Below the pieces are notes generated by a model. That model did no database searches and was not told where the DNA came from. It saw nothing but the letters and a program-made list of their open reading frames with translations. DNA of 64,000 nucleotides from NCBI GenBank assembly GCA_965218945.1, contig OZ244718.1, forward strand, positions 1,302,001-1,366,000, given 5' to 3'. Source of the DNA: DAOUJW01 sp965218945 (GTDB lineage: Bacteria; Chloroflexota; Dehalococcoidia; Lucifugimonadales; UBA2985). This document shows positions 34,426-43,200 of the stretch, piece after piece (the stretch's first letter is position 1; each line of letters starts with the position of its first letter). The position numbers and the translations under genes were made by a program.

Positions 34426-35634
34426 CTATCTCACCTCGCTTGTTGCGCTGGTGCCTCTGCCCGGGGCGGTCGCCAGAGGTGGCCGGGTCGTTATCTTGTC
34501 TCCCGCCAGATGCGAGAACAGGACCAAGCCGCCGATTGCGATTACCCAGTTTATACCGGACATGAGCCACAGTTCTGCCACAGTTGGGTCTTTCCAGATG
34601 AGCACCTCGGTAGCGGTTACAAAGAGATTAACTATGCTAAGGGGGAAGAGGAACTTCCAGGCGAATCCCATTATCTGGTCCACGCGCAGCCTTGGGAGGG
34701 TTGCCCTAATCCAGAGCAATATTAACCAGAAGAAGGACATCTTGATGAAGAACCAGAGGTGGGACGGCAGGAAGGGGCCTTCCCATCCCTTCAGGAATAG
34801 AGTGGCTATAATCGCCGCCGTGCCGAAGGGGGCGATGAACTCTGCCAATTGGAAAGTGCCCCACTTCATACCGCTGTACTCCGTGTGGAATCCGGCTACA
34901 AGCTCCGAGTCCGCCTCTACGATGTCGAAGGGAGAGCGGTTCATCTCCGCGGAGGCCGCCACTGCGAAGATGAAGAACCCCAGAGGCTGAACGAATATGA
35001 ACGGGATGGTCTGAGCTTCAACCATGTCAACCAGGGATAGAGAGCCGGCCAGCAGCAACACACCGACGATGGACAGCACCATTGGGACTTCATAGCTGAT
35101 CAGCTGTGCCACTCCCCTCATTGCGCCGAAGAGAGAGTACCTGTTCCCGGAGCCCCAACCCGCCATGAACATGCCGATTGTCGGCACCGTGGTTACGGCG
35201 ATGATGAAGAGTATACCGATGTTCAGGTTGGCTACGTAGGTGTTCTTGCCAAATGGAATGACCGCGAAGACCAGGATTACGGGCATGATGAACACCAGGG
35301 GAGCCAGGTTGAATATCCAGGGGTCGACTCCCTCGGGCCTGGTGTCCTCCTTGGTCAGGAGCTTCACGGCGTCGGCTACGGGTGTGAGGAGTCCCCAGGG
35401 CCCCCACCGGTTGGGTCCCAGTCTGGACTGGATCCGGCCTATGAGCCGGCGCTCCACCCAGGTTCCCAATGTCGTCACGATCACCACGGCGTTGACGACT
35501 ATGAACACAATGAGGAACCCGGCCAGGAAATAGGCCAGCCAGCTCGGAACGGGGGATACTCCCCAGAACGTCAAGTCGTCAAAGAACTGGTACAGATTGC
35601 TGTAAAAGGAGTTAGCGGAGGTTATTGGCCCCAT
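34426..35634 (-). CDS. nuoH: NADH-quinone oxidoreductase subunit H
   Basis: 402 residues, eight or nine helices. ERRLIGRIQSRLGPNRWGPWGLLTPVADAVKLLTKED is the quinone-channel loop, and AEMNRSPFDIVEADSELVAGFHTEYSG is the conserved acidic loop at the E-channel. It forms the membrane part of the quinone site with NuoB and NuoD. ATG overlaps the nuoD stop by one base. Confidence 0.95.
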   Translation of the reverse strand: MGPITSANSFYSNLYQFFDDLTFWGVSPVPSWLAYFLAGFLIVFIVVNAVVIVTTLGTWVERRLIGRIQSRLGPNRWGPWGLLTPVADAVKLLTKEDTRPEGVDPWIFNLAPLVFIMPVILVFAVIPFGKNTYVANLNIGILFIIAVTTVPTIGMFMAGWGSGNRYSLFGAMRGVAQLISYEVPMVLSIVGVLLLAGSLSLVDMVEAQTIPFIFVQPLGFFIFAVAASAEMNRSPFDIVEADSELVAGFHTEYSGMKWGTFQLAEFIAPFGTAAIIATLFLKGWEGPFLPSHLWFFIKMSFFWLILLWIRATLPRLRVDQIMGFAWKFLFPLSIVNLFVTATEVLIWKDPTVAELWLMSGINWVIAIGGLVLFSHLAGDKITTRPPLATAPGRGTSATSEVR

Positions 35635-36737
35635 TACCGGTCCACCTCGCCCATGTTTATATCCACGCTGCCGAAGGTGACTATCATGTCCGCCAGCTTC
35701 CAGCCCAGCAGCATATCCTTGAGGGCCGTCAGGTTAATGAGCGACGGAGAGCGTATCTTGCAGCGATACGGGGCTATCGAGCCGTCGCTGACCAGGTAGA
35801 AGCCCAACTCGCCCTTGGGCGCCTCCACGTGCCCGAAAGCGTCCCCCACCGGAGGCCGTATTAGCCAGGGCGCTTCCGTTCTCACCGGCCCTTCCGGTAT
35901 CTGGGTCACGCACTGCGCGATGATCCGCAGAGACTGGCGCATCTCGGCAATGCGCATCAGGTAGCGGTCGTAGTTATCCCCCACCGTCCCAACCGGCACA
36001 TCGAAGTCCAGCCGGTCGTAAATCTCGTAGGGGTCTGCCTTGCGAAGGTCCCAGCTAACGCCGCTGGCCCGCAGCACTGGGCCGCTGACTGAGCAGTTGA
36101 TGGCCTGCTCCGCAGAGAGTATGCCTACGTTCTTGGTCCGGGCGAGTAGAATCTCGTTGCCGGTTATGAGGCGTTCGTACTCGTCGATGTAGTCCGGCAT
36201 GTAGCCCAGAAAATCTCTCAGGGCCGTCCAGAATTCAGGTGGAGCGTCCTGGAAAATGCCTCCAACCCTCATGTAGCTGAGGGTGATGCGCGCGCCGCAC
36301 AGCATCTCGAAGAGGTCCAGGATCTTCTCTCGCTCCCTGAAGCAGTACATCAGAGGTGTGGCCAGCGCTCCCAGGTCGTTGAGGAAGAAGCCGGTAGCCA
36401 CAAGGTGGCTGGCAACGCGCTGAAGCTCGGCGGCTATGACGCGCAGGTACATCGCCCGTTCGGGGGGCTGGATGCCGGACAGCTTCTCGGTTGCGAGCAC
36501 GTAGGCCAGGTTGTTGGACATGGATGACACGTAGTCCAGCCGGTCGGTCAGGGTTACCACCTGGGCGTAGGTGCGCTCCTCGGCCAGCTTCTCCGAGCCT
36601 CTGTGGAGATAGCCGAAGATAGGCTCCACGTCCAGAATAACCTCACCGTCAAAGGTGATGCGCATCCGGAACACCCCGTGAGTGCTGGGGTGCTGCGGCC
36701 CGATGTTTATTGTGATTGGCTCTGTGCGTATCGCCAT
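35634..36737 (-). CDS. nuoD: NADH-quinone oxidoreductase subunit D
   Basis: 367 residues, 49-kDa subunit fold. INIGPQHPSTHGVFRM holds the conserved quinone-site His, and FGYLHRGSEKLAEERTYAQ with RLDYVSSMSNNLAY follow. The C-terminal DINMGEVDR is intact. It forms the quinone head-group site with NuoB. Shorter than many homologues, but no conserved block is missing. Confidence 0.95.
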   Translation of the reverse strand: MAIRTEPITINIGPQHPSTHGVFRMRITFDGEVILDVEPIFGYLHRGSEKLAEERTYAQVVTLTDRLDYVSSMSNNLAYVLATEKLSGIQPPERAMYLRVIAAELQRVASHLVATGFFLNDLGALATPLMYCFREREKILDLFEMLCGARITLSYMRVGGIFQDAPPEFWTALRDFLGYMPDYIDEYERLITGNEILLARTKNVGILSAEQAINCSVSGPVLRASGVSWDLRKADPYEIYDRLDFDVPVGTVGDNYDRYLMRIAEMRQSLRIIAQCVTQIPEGPVRTEAPWLIRPPVGDAFGHVEAPKGELGFYLVSDGSIAPYRCKIRSPSLINLTALKDMLLGWKLADMIVTFGSVDINMGEVDR

Positions 36738-36746
36738 ACCGGATAT

Positions 36747-37199
36747 CTACCTCGGAGCCTCCAGATAGTCCTTCCTGTGTGGATGACCGGGGAATCCCTC
36801 CCACAAGAGGAGCCTTTTCAGGTTGAAGTGGCCTTCAAAGCGGATTCCCATCAGGTCGTACACTTCCCGCTCCTGAAAGTTCGCGCCCTCCCATACGTCC
36901 ACTACGGAGGGCGCCGTCGGGTTCTCCCTGTCCCAGCACCGGGATTTGAGCACCATTCTGTGGTTCCTGGCAATGGACACCAGGTGATAGACCACTGCAA
37001 AGTGGTCGATGTAGTCTATAGCGGACACGGCTACCAGGTAGTCGAACTGAAGGTCTGGGTCGTCCTTGAGAAACCTGCACACCTCCCGGATTGACTCCGG
37101 CTTTACCCACACGTCATTGGAGTCAGACTCCTCCACAACGCCCGGGACGGCCTCTGCCACCCGCCGTGCGATGTCCTCTGCTGCCAGGGCAATCGTCAT
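36747..37199 (-). CDS. nuoC: NADH-quinone oxidoreductase subunit C
   Basis: 150 residues, separate from NuoD. DYLVAVSAIDYIDHFAVVYHL and WEGANFQEREVYDLMGIRFEGH LKRLLLWEGFPGHPHRKDY-like C-terminus are the 30-kDa subunit signature. It is a structural component of the peripheral arm. Lies 11 bp after nuoB. Confidence 0.94.
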   Translation of the reverse strand: MTIALAAEDIARRVAEAVPGVVEESDSNDVWVKPESIREVCRFLKDDPDLQFDYLVAVSAIDYIDHFAVVYHLVSIARNHRMVLKSRCWDRENPTAPSVVDVWEGANFQEREVYDLMGIRFEGHFNLKRLLLWEGFPGHPHRKDYLEAPR

Positions 37200-37210
37200 C
37201 TATCGTCCTC

Positions 37211-37846
37211 TTACCTGTTCGCCAAACTGTTCTTCTTGATCTTCTCGTGGAGCTGCATAATGCCATACAGGAGGGCGTCCGGGCGCGGCGGGCAGCCGGG
37301 AACGTACACGTCCACCGGCACAATCCGGTTGACCCCGGGCACCACGCTGTAGGCCTGGTAGTAGGGGCCGCCGCTGGTGGCGCAGACACCCATAGAAATG
37401 ACCCATTTCGGTTCCGGCATCTGGTCGTACAGCCGGCGAATAGCGGGCGCCATTTTCCACGTGACGGTACCTGCTACTATCATCAGGTCCGCCTGCCTGG
37501 GCGAGGCGCGCATGGCCTCCATCCCGAAGCGCGAGATGTCGAAGCGGGACATGGCGCTGGCGATCATCTCGAAGGCGCAGCACGCCAGTCCGAAGGTGAG
37601 TGGGAACACGGAGGACTTTCGGCCCCAGTTCAACAGGGCGTCGATGGATGTGACCACCACGTCCCGGCCGAGTTCAGAGGGCACCTGGATGGAGTCCACT
37701 GCGTACGGGCCGATGTGAGTGGCCTTCATGTCGTTGATTGTGGCCCCCTCCTCCCTGTCCATCTCCCACGTGGTGTCGTGGAGCGGTACGGGAAGGTTCG
37801 TCTTCATCTCCACAACTGACTGATCAGGTCTACTCTCTTCAGTCAT
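37211..37846 (-). CDS. nuoB: NADH-quinone oxidoreductase subunit B
   Basis: 211 residues. The N2 cluster ligands are in FGLACCAFEM (adjacent Cys pair), MGVCATSGG and VPGCPPRPDALL. N2 is the final iron-sulfur cluster that reduces quinone. The N-terminus carries about 60 extra residues before the core. GGAGGTAAC, inside the end of nuoA, serves as its ribosome-binding site; the ATG lies three bases after the nuoA stop. Confidence 0.96.
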   Translation of the reverse strand: MTEESRPDQSVVEMKTNLPVPLHDTTWEMDREEGATINDMKATHIGPYAVDSIQVPSELGRDVVVTSIDALLNWGRKSSVFPLTFGLACCAFEMIASAMSRFDISRFGMEAMRASPRQADLMIVAGTVTWKMAPAIRRLYDQMPEPKWVISMGVCATSGGPYYQAYSVVPGVNRIVPVDVYVPGCPPRPDALLYGIMQLHEKIKKNSLANR

Positions 37847-37849
37847 ATG

Positions 37850-38233
37850 TTACCTCCATTCCAGTGCCTTGTATTTCAAGGCGTAAGCCCACCCAACTAC
37901 CAGAATAAGCACGAACACCAGCATCTCTATCAGGGCGAAGAGACCCAGTTGATTGAAGTGCACCGCCCAAGGGTATATGAACACTGTCTCTACGTCAAAA
38001 ACCACGAAGAGCAGGGCGAACATGTAATAGCGAAAGTTGAACCTGGGCCATCTGTCCCCAATGATTTCCATCCCGCACTCGTACGGGCTGAGCTTGGCGG
38101 GATTGGGCTTGTGGGGGCGGATCCTGATAAAAGAAAAAAGCCAAGAAAGGACTAGCAAGCTGGCCGGCATAATCACCGCTATCGCAGTGAATATTGCTAT
38201 GAGCCCATACTGGCGGAAGTAGTCCTCAAGCAT
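37850..38233 (-). CDS. nuoA: NADH-quinone oxidoreductase subunit A
   Basis: 127 residues, three helices. SPYECGMEIIGDRWPRFNFRYYMFALLFVVFDVETVFIYPWA is the family signature, including the Cys on the loop and the acidic DVE in helix 2. First gene of the nuo operon, preceded by AAGGAG and a promoter at 38267-38295. No nuoE, nuoF or nuoG occurs in the operon. Confidence 0.95.
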   Translation of the reverse strand: MLEDYFRQYGLIAIFTAIAVIMPASLLVLSWLFSFIRIRPHKPNPAKLSPYECGMEIIGDRWPRFNFRYYMFALLFVVFDVETVFIYPWAVHFNQLGLFALIEMLVFVLILVVGWAYALKYKALEWR

Positions 38234-38266
38234 AGGCTAGCTCCTTCAATCTCATAGACTCACGAT

Positions 38267-38295
38267 AATATAGCATAGCGCCTGTGGATTATCAA
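38267..38295 (-). promoter_or_regulatory. putative promoter of the nuo operon
   Basis: On the minus strand TTGATA (38290-38295) and TATATT (38267-38272) with a 17-base spacer, about 30 bases ahead of nuoA. Confidence 0.65.
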
Positions 38296-38305
38296 GTGAA
38301 ATTCT

Positions 38306-38324
38306 ACACAATCGCGACGCCTTC
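38306..38324 (+). repeat. 19-bp direct repeat, left copy
   Basis: ACACAATCGCGACGCCTTC, identical to 39149-39167. The two copies bracket the retropepsin-like gene pair. Confidence 0.8.
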
Positions 38325-38367
38325 TCCCCAGCCGCGCGCGTATGGGTAAGGGACCGGCTTACCCAGT

Positions 38368-38805
38368 TCAGTCGTTGCTGATGGTCACAAACCCAGTCTG
38401 TCCCTCGTAGGTGGTAGTGAAGTTCTGTAGGAAGGTCCTGCCGAGCAGAGCGTAGTGCTGCTGGCCGCTGGCGGCCAAGTGGACTGCGGCGAATCTCCCA
38501 TAGACGGTGAAGCGCAAATCCGGGATATAAATCTGGGCAAGGCAGACATTCACGGCAAGGGATCCATGCACACCAGCGATCTCCCGACGATCAACAATTG
38601 GCAACTGAAGAAGATTGATCAGATGGGAATCAATGCAACTCTCAGTGGCGCCCGTATCCACTAGGGCCTGCAGACGGTCCTCCGGCAGAGTTGGACCGAC
38701 TGACCCCCCAGGCTGAAACGCGGCGTCAAAGCCGACCTGCACAAGCAGGGTTGGCCCCTGCTCCACGAGCGTGCGTCGGTCCACCCCGGTCCTGAGCGTT
38801 GGCAT
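38368..38805 (-). CDS. retropepsin-like aspartic protease family protein
   Basis: 145 residues. LQALVDTGATESCIDSHL (Asp50) is the active-site motif and YALLGRTFLQNFTTTYEG the second conserved segment (LLGxxFL). A single motif implies dimerisation. It begins directly at the stop of the 87-residue partner gene upstream. Its N-terminal 40 residues are unusual for the family. Second such protein in the window, only distantly similar to that at 19.9 kb. Confidence 0.8.
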   Translation of the reverse strand: MPTLRTGVDRRTLVEQGPTLLVQVGFDAAFQPGGSVGPTLPEDRLQALVDTGATESCIDSHLINLLQLPIVDRREIAGVHGSLAVNVCLAQIYIPDLRFTVYGRFAAVHLAASGQQHYALLGRTFLQNFTTTYEGQTGFVTISND

Positions 38806-39069
38806 TTACATGAGCCCGTACAGTACGGAAGACGGCAATCTTATCGGTCCGGCACCCACCTCTCGGATGAGGTACGGCCCCCGGCCAAACCGCTCGACAG
38901 CCTCCGCGGCCGCGTCCTGAAAGTCCTCGTACGTGCCTATGAGCTGCTCATCGTGTACAACCACCCACTTGCCGAAATGGTCAGCTTCCAAGACGTCGCG
39001 CATTCTCTCATAGGCGGCTATCTCCATGCTGAGCAGTGCCATAACTGCCCTCCTGTTCAAACGCTCCAC
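38806..39069 (-). CDS. small DUF5678-like partner of the retropepsin protein
   Basis: Up to 87 residues. The core DHFGKWVVVHDEQLIGTYEDFQDAAAEAVERFGRGPYLIREVG is a beta-beta-alpha module of the kind often encoded next to retropepsin-like proteins (DUF5678 type). The start could also be Met10 or Met15. The stop abuts the protease start without a gap, indicating coupled expression. Function unknown; the tight linkage suggests the two proteins act together. Confidence 0.6.
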   Translation of the reverse strand: MERLNRRAVMALLSMEIAAYERMRDVLEADHFGKWVVVHDEQLIGTYEDFQDAAAEAVERFGRGPYLIREVGAGPIRLPSSVLYGLM

Positions 39070-39148
39070 AGACGGTTGGCAGCAACCCTCGCCCCAACGC
39101 TATTTCAATGTACTCGTTGCGCGCGAAAATGGCAATGGGTGAGTGTGA

Positions 39149-39167
39149 ACACAATCGCGACGCCTTC
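39149..39167 (+). repeat. 19-bp direct repeat, right copy
   Basis: Identical to 38306-38324. Lies 81 bases upstream of the CtpA-type protease start. Confidence 0.8.
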
Positions 39168-39248
39168 AATTCCCGTGATTCCAGGGACGCAGGAACGGCC
39201 CATAGCGGATGTGTTAAGATTGATATACAGCCTTGGCGACGGCCTGAT

Positions 39249-40556
39249 ATGAGTCCAAGAACATTCAGAATAACCGCTTCCCTGCTCTTCCTGGCACTGG
39301 CCTTGCTCGTCGCGCTTGCGGCCTGCCGCTCTGCGGCTCCAGGTGAACCCACGCCAGAGCCACCCTCCGAAATCAACGAGGTTGTGGATGTCTGGCTCAG
39401 GTTGTCCGAGTCGGAGTCCACAACCAAAGACATCGCCATCGTCCAGGTCTGGAACAGCCTGTCTCAGCAGTTCGTAGAGAGGGATACCATAGACGCAGCA
39501 ACCCTTGGAGAGGCGGCTATTGAAGCCATGCTGGACGCCGAGAGAGATGCGGGTGCTGCGCTGGACCCAACGGTTCTCAGTGGCGTGGCAATAGATGCAA
39601 TGCTCGACGTCGTGGACGATCCATACACCGTTTACCTGGACCCGGAGCAGTACGATCGATATCTGGAGAGCAGTAAGGGAGAATTCGAGGGTATAGGAGC
39701 GCGTGTGGAACTCATCGACGGTCGGCTCACCGTAGTGGCGCCCATTTCAGATACCCCTGCTGAGAGGGCCGGTCTTATGGCAGGCGACGTTATAGTGGAG
39801 GTGGACGGCGTCAGCACCAAGGGGTGGAGTCTGTTAGAGTCAGTTTCTCGTGTTCGAGGTCCAAAGGGCACCTCCGTTAGGCTCCTGGTGGTGCGAACCG
39901 GCAACCCGGAGCCAACCATCGTTGAAGTGGTGCGGGACGCTATTACCATAGACAGCGTACAGTGGGAGATGCTGCCCGGTGGTACAGCCCATCTTAGGAT
40001 CACATCCTTTGCTCTCAATACCGATGAGGCATTTACCGAAGCGCTTGAGGATATGATTGAGCAGGACGTTCAGGCGATAGTCCTGGATCTGCGGAACAAC
40101 CCGGGCGGCTCCCTGGAGACGACTATCAACGTAGCCAGCGAATTCCTTGATGAGGAGCTTGTCCTGTACTTGGTCTACGGCAACGGAGACAGGTACGACT
40201 TCACGGCAAAGGAGGACGGGCTGGCGCTGGACATCCCCTTGGTTGTGCTGGTGAACAATCGCAGCGCCAGCGGCAGCGAGGTGCTGGCGGCGGCCCTCCA
40301 GGACCGGGGCCGGGCTACGCTCGTTGGGACCACCACCTTCGGCAAGGGCAGCGCAAATCTCGCCAAGTCCCTCAGCGACGGCTCCGGGTTGTACTTCACC
40401 ACCGGACGCTGGTACTCTCCGGACGGGCGTCTGATCGAAGGGAAGGGCTTGGCCCCCGACGTCGTGGAAATGGACGGGCCTGACGGCCATGATGACCCGC
40501 AGTTGGAAAGGGCCTTGGAGCAACTTGGAATAACCGCAGCGCCGGCGTCTCGCTGA
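39249..40556 (+). CDS. S41-family C-terminal processing peptidase, lipoprotein
   Basis: 435 residues from ATG 39249. A signal peptide ends in the lipobox LAAC. A helical region precedes a PDZ domain (GEFEGIGARVELIDGRLTVVAPISDTPAERAGLMAGD), and the peptidase core has LDLRNNPGGSLE, NNRSASGSEVLAAALQD with the nucleophilic Ser, and TTFGKGSAN with the general-base Lys. CtpA-type enzymes trim or degrade exported proteins from their C-termini at the membrane. A longer in-frame start would bury the signal peptide and is rejected. It precedes smpB by 27 bp. Confidence 0.93.
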   Translation: MSPRTFRITASLLFLALALLVALAACRSAAPGEPTPEPPSEINEVVDVWLRLSESESTTKDIAIVQVWNSLSQQFVERDTIDAATLGEAAIEAMLDAERDAGAALDPTVLSGVAIDAMLDVVDDPYTVYLDPEQYDRYLESSKGEFEGIGARVELIDGRLTVVAPISDTPAERAGLMAGDVIVEVDGVSTKGWSLLESVSRVRGPKGTSVRLLVVRTGNPEPTIVEVVRDAITIDSVQWEMLPGGTAHLRITSFALNTDEAFTEALEDMIEQDVQAIVLDLRNNPGGSLETTINVASEFLDEELVLYLVYGNGDRYDFTAKEDGLALDIPLVVLVNNRSASGSEVLAAALQDRGRATLVGTTTFGKGSANLAKSLSDGSGLYFTTGRWYSPDGRLIEGKGLAPDVVEMDGPDGHDDPQLERALEQLGITAAPASR

Positions 40557-40583
40557 GCGCTGCTTGGGAGCTACTGAAAGACC

Positions 40584-41090
40584 ATGACTGCCGCAAAACG
40601 TTCGAAGAAAGCTAATGACCCAAAGGTCAAAGACCCATCCCGGCCCGTCACGGTAAACCGGAGGGCTTACCACGAATACGACATACTGGAGACCGTGGAG
40701 GCGGGGCTTGTCCTCACCGGCACCGAGATCAAGTCCGTTCGAGACGGTCGTGTGAACATACAGCAGGCCTTCGCCCGCGCGGACGACGGCGAGATGTGGC
40801 TTCACAACGCCCACATTGCCCACTATGCACAGGGCAACATCCACAACCACGAGCCGACGCGTCCCAGGAAGCTGCTGCTCCACAGAGGCCAGATTGCGGA
40901 TCTCGCAGACGCTGCGGGACAGAAGGGCCTCACTCTGGTGCCCCTGAGAGTGTACATCAAGAATCACGTGGCAAAGGTGGCGCTGGGCCTGGCCCGCGGA
41001 CGCAGGATATACGACAAGCGCAAGGCCATAATGGACCGTGACCAGGATCGGGAGATAGGGCGGGCAATGCGTGAAGCCTCCCGCGGCTAG
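40584..41090 (+). CDS. smpB: SsrA-binding protein SmpB
   Basis: 168 residues. YHEYDILETVEAGLVLTGTEIKSVRDGRVNIQQAFARADDGEMWL is the OB-fold core, and the basic C-terminus (LGLARGRRIYDKRKAIMDRDQDREIGRAM) is the tail that enters the ribosomal mRNA channel. It delivers tmRNA to stalled ribosomes. The tmRNA gene lies 26 bp downstream, a common arrangement. The first 18 residues are a basic, disordered extension. Confidence 0.96.
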   Translation: MTAAKRSKKANDPKVKDPSRPVTVNRRAYHEYDILETVEAGLVLTGTEIKSVRDGRVNIQQAFARADDGEMWLHNAHIAHYAQGNIHNHEPTRPRKLLLHRGQIADLADAAGQKGLTLVPLRVYIKNHVAKVALGLARGRRIYDKRKAIMDRDQDREIGRAMREASRG

Positions 41091-41116
41091 GGAGTGTGGT
41101 ATACTGGGACTATCAT

Positions 41117-41472
41117 GGGGACGCGTGGTTTCGACAGGGGGTGACTTCGCAGGATTGCAGGCCGAGGTGTCGTCAACCTCGTTAATCAGGCGGCAAAAAA
41201 GTAACTGGCGAGAAAAAGCTCGCACTGGCCGCCTAACTAGGCAGGTCACGTCCATCCCCTCCTCTCCTCGAAGGCGGGACATGGGCGCCATTAAGTCGAG
41301 GTGCTGCTCTTCCTTACACCGATAGGGAGGAACCAAGATCTATCGGCTGGTTCCCAAGGGACCTGCGCCGGTGGGGACCTTGGGAGCGAGAAACAAATAC
41401 CGGATAAGCCTGTAGTATATTCTAGTGGAGAGCTCTTTGGACGGGGAGTTCGACTCTCCCCCGTCTCCACCA
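41117..41472 (+). ncRNA. ssrA: transfer-messenger RNA (SsrA)
   Basis: 356 bases including an encoded CCA. The 5' end GGGGACG pairs with CGTCTCC at the 3' end, GTTCGA lies in the T-arm, and the tRNA-like ends enclose the tag frame and pseudoknot region. The tag frame reads GGKKVTGEKKLALAA followed by TAA (resume codon probably the first GGC, after TTAATCA). A TATACT element at 41100-41105 could be its own -10 box. It rescues stalled ribosomes and tags the product for degradation through the LALAA end. Confidence 0.95.
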
Positions 41473-41486
41473 AAACCTATTTCGTC

Positions 41487-41506
41487 ATTCCCGCGCAAGC
41501 GGGAAT
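41487..41506. repeat. palindromic intergenic repeat (type A)
   Basis: ATTCCCGC-GCAA-GCGGGAAT, perfect 8-bp stem 15 bases after the tmRNA; probably also its terminator. Confidence 0.65.
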
Positions 41507-41599
41507 CCATGTGTACGGATGTCGACAGCTCAGCACTAACCTGCAAGGCGGGCATTCATGGAACTGTGAAGGCTGATATCTGATATAAGGAGGCAATAC

Positions 41600-42058
41600 A
41601 TGACTGAGAACACGCTGGAATCAACCAGGCAGGCCATTATCGATCGCCTGAACGGCATACGGGACGGCTACGATATGTGCCTTTCGGACGTGTCCGCCGA
41701 GGTGGGCAACAACGGCACAGAGTGGTCAATGGTCGACCTGCTCAGGCACACCACGGCCGACTACCTCCGGAACATGGTGAAGCGCGTGCTTGATGAGGAT
41801 AACCCTAATCTTGGAGGCGGCGGCTTCGACCCGGAGGCTGGGTGGCGACGAATAAGGGACAACATCCTCGCGGACATCGATAGCGCCGTCACTATGGTTA
41901 TGGAGCTGACCCCGGAGCAGTTGGAGCGGAAGGGCGATCGAAACGGCGAGACCGTCACTCCCTTGAGCCTCCTCGAGATGTGGGCCGGCCACTATGAAGA
42001 GCACCTGGCCCAGCTCAGGGACGAGATTCGGCCCAGAGAGGGCCTCCCCTCCGTCTAG
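41600..42058 (+). CDS. DinB-like superfamily protein
   Basis: 152 residues in a four-helix-bundle pattern. VDLLRHTTADYLRNMVKRV and LEMWAGHYEEHLAQLRDEI provide the His residues expected for the DinB/DUF664 metal site (His in helix 2, HxxxH in helix 4). Members are metal-dependent thiol transferases or stress proteins of mostly unknown substrate. AGGAGG lies eight bases before ATG. It stands alone between repeat-containing gaps. Confidence 0.8.
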   Translation: MTENTLESTRQAIIDRLNGIRDGYDMCLSDVSAEVGNNGTEWSMVDLLRHTTADYLRNMVKRVLDEDNPNLGGGGFDPEAGWRRIRDNILADIDSAVTMVMELTPEQLERKGDRNGETVTPLSLLEMWAGHYEEHLAQLRDEIRPREGLPSV

Positions 42059-42088
42059 CCCTGCGCCCTGATTCAGGCCGTTGCAACC

Positions 42089-42108
42089 ATTCCTGCGGAG
42101 GCAGGAAT
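42089..42108. repeat. palindromic intergenic repeat (type A)
   Basis: ATTCCTGC-GGAG-GCAGGAAT, perfect stem, in the 316-bp gap 42059-42374. Confidence 0.65.
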
Positions 42109-42230
42109 CTACGGCTTCTATGATGGGCCCGGCAAACCCTGCTGCCGCAGGGGTGACGGAACGCCCCGATTGTTCCTGGTGTCGGGTGTGGGTTAGACAG
42201 GATACTGGGCACCAACACATGGCAACGAAG

Positions 42231-42275
42231 AGACTCCCTGGAGCAAGCGGCCTCTATAGACCTGCCAGGGAGTCT
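42231..42275. terminator. long-stem hairpin
   Basis: AGACTCCCTGG (42231-42241) pairs with CCAGGGAGTCT (42265-42275) around a 23-base loop, followed by TTGCTATTAT. Possible terminator for the DinB-like gene. A second inverted repeat, GGACGCCC (42293-42300) with GGGCGTCC (42316-42323), follows before the next gene. Confidence 0.5.
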
Positions 42276-42374
42276 TTGCTATTATCCACGTTGGACGCCC
42301 ATTAGCTGCAACAGAGGGCGTCCCGCGAAATGCATTGTAGCCGTCCATAAAGAAAAAGAACCAAGGAGGCAAGT

Positions 42375-43142
42375 ATGTGGAACCAGTTTGACACTGGCGC
42401 TTATAGCGGTATGTTGGCAGAGACGGTGACCATGAAGGGGCACAACGGCGACCTTATACACGCCTACTTCACCCGTCCTTTGGGAGCGGGTCCATATCCG
42501 GGCATTGTGCTGGCGCACCACCTTCCGGGCTGGGACGAGCTCAACAGGGAGATAGCCCGCCGCTTCACTGAGCACGGCTTTGTGACGATATGTCCCGACC
42601 TGTATGATCGATCTGGTCACGGCACGCCGGACGACGTAGCAGCCAACGCCCGCGCGGCCGGTGGCGTCTCCGACGAGAGCGTAATCGGCGACTGCGAGGC
42701 GGGGATGCAGGTGCTCAAGTCCCTCCCCTACTCCAACGGCAAGGTCGGCATCATCGGCACGTGCTCCGGCGGACGCCACTCCGTCCTGGTTGCTTCCAGC
42801 GTCCAGGGCTTCGATGCCGTGGTGGACTGCTGGGGAGGCAGGGTCGTCATGGCTGCGGAGGACCTGACCCCGGCGATGCCAGTCGCTCCTATCGACCTCA
42901 CCAGCCAGCTGTCGTGTCCCATACTGGGCCTCTTTGGCAACGACGACCAGGGCCCGACGCCGGCGCAGGTGGACCAGCACGAGGAGGAGCTGAAGAAGCA
43001 CGGCAAGACCTACGAGTTCCACCGCTACGACGGCGCAGGCCACGGCTTCTGGTACTACCATCGCCCCAACTACCGGCCGGAGCAGGCAATGGACTCCTGG
43101 GAGAAGGCGGTCGAGTTCTTTGGCCGGAACCTGGCGGGCTAA
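42375..43142 (+). CDS. dienelactone hydrolase family protein
   Basis: 255 residues, alpha/beta-hydrolase fold. The nucleophile elbow is GTCSGGRHS with Cys130, as in dienelactone hydrolases. The acid lies in GLFGNDDQGPT, and the His in YDGAGHGFWYY. It hydrolyses lactones or similar esters, classically in the degradation of chlorinated or other aromatics. CCAAGGAGG precedes ATG. Monocistronic by spacing (58 bp to msrA with a new ribosome site). Confidence 0.9.
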   Translation: MWNQFDTGAYSGMLAETVTMKGHNGDLIHAYFTRPLGAGPYPGIVLAHHLPGWDELNREIARRFTEHGFVTICPDLYDRSGHGTPDDVAANARAAGGVSDESVIGDCEAGMQVLKSLPYSNGKVGIIGTCSGGRHSVLVASSVQGFDAVVDCWGGRVVMAAEDLTPAMPVAPIDLTSQLSCPILGLFGNDDQGPTPAQVDQHEEELKKHGKTYEFHRYDGAGHGFWYYHRPNYRPEQAMDSWEKAVEFFGRNLAG

Positions 43143-43200
43143 GAAAACCCGCCGGCGCGGCGCGGGCCATCGGACCCATTCACGCAGGAGGTAACGAGCC

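Noticed and set aside
39840..41336. Long open frame opposite ctpA and smpB
   Set aside because: It is the complement of two clearly conserved genes and reads through the tmRNA start; low-complexity antisense frame in GC-rich DNA.
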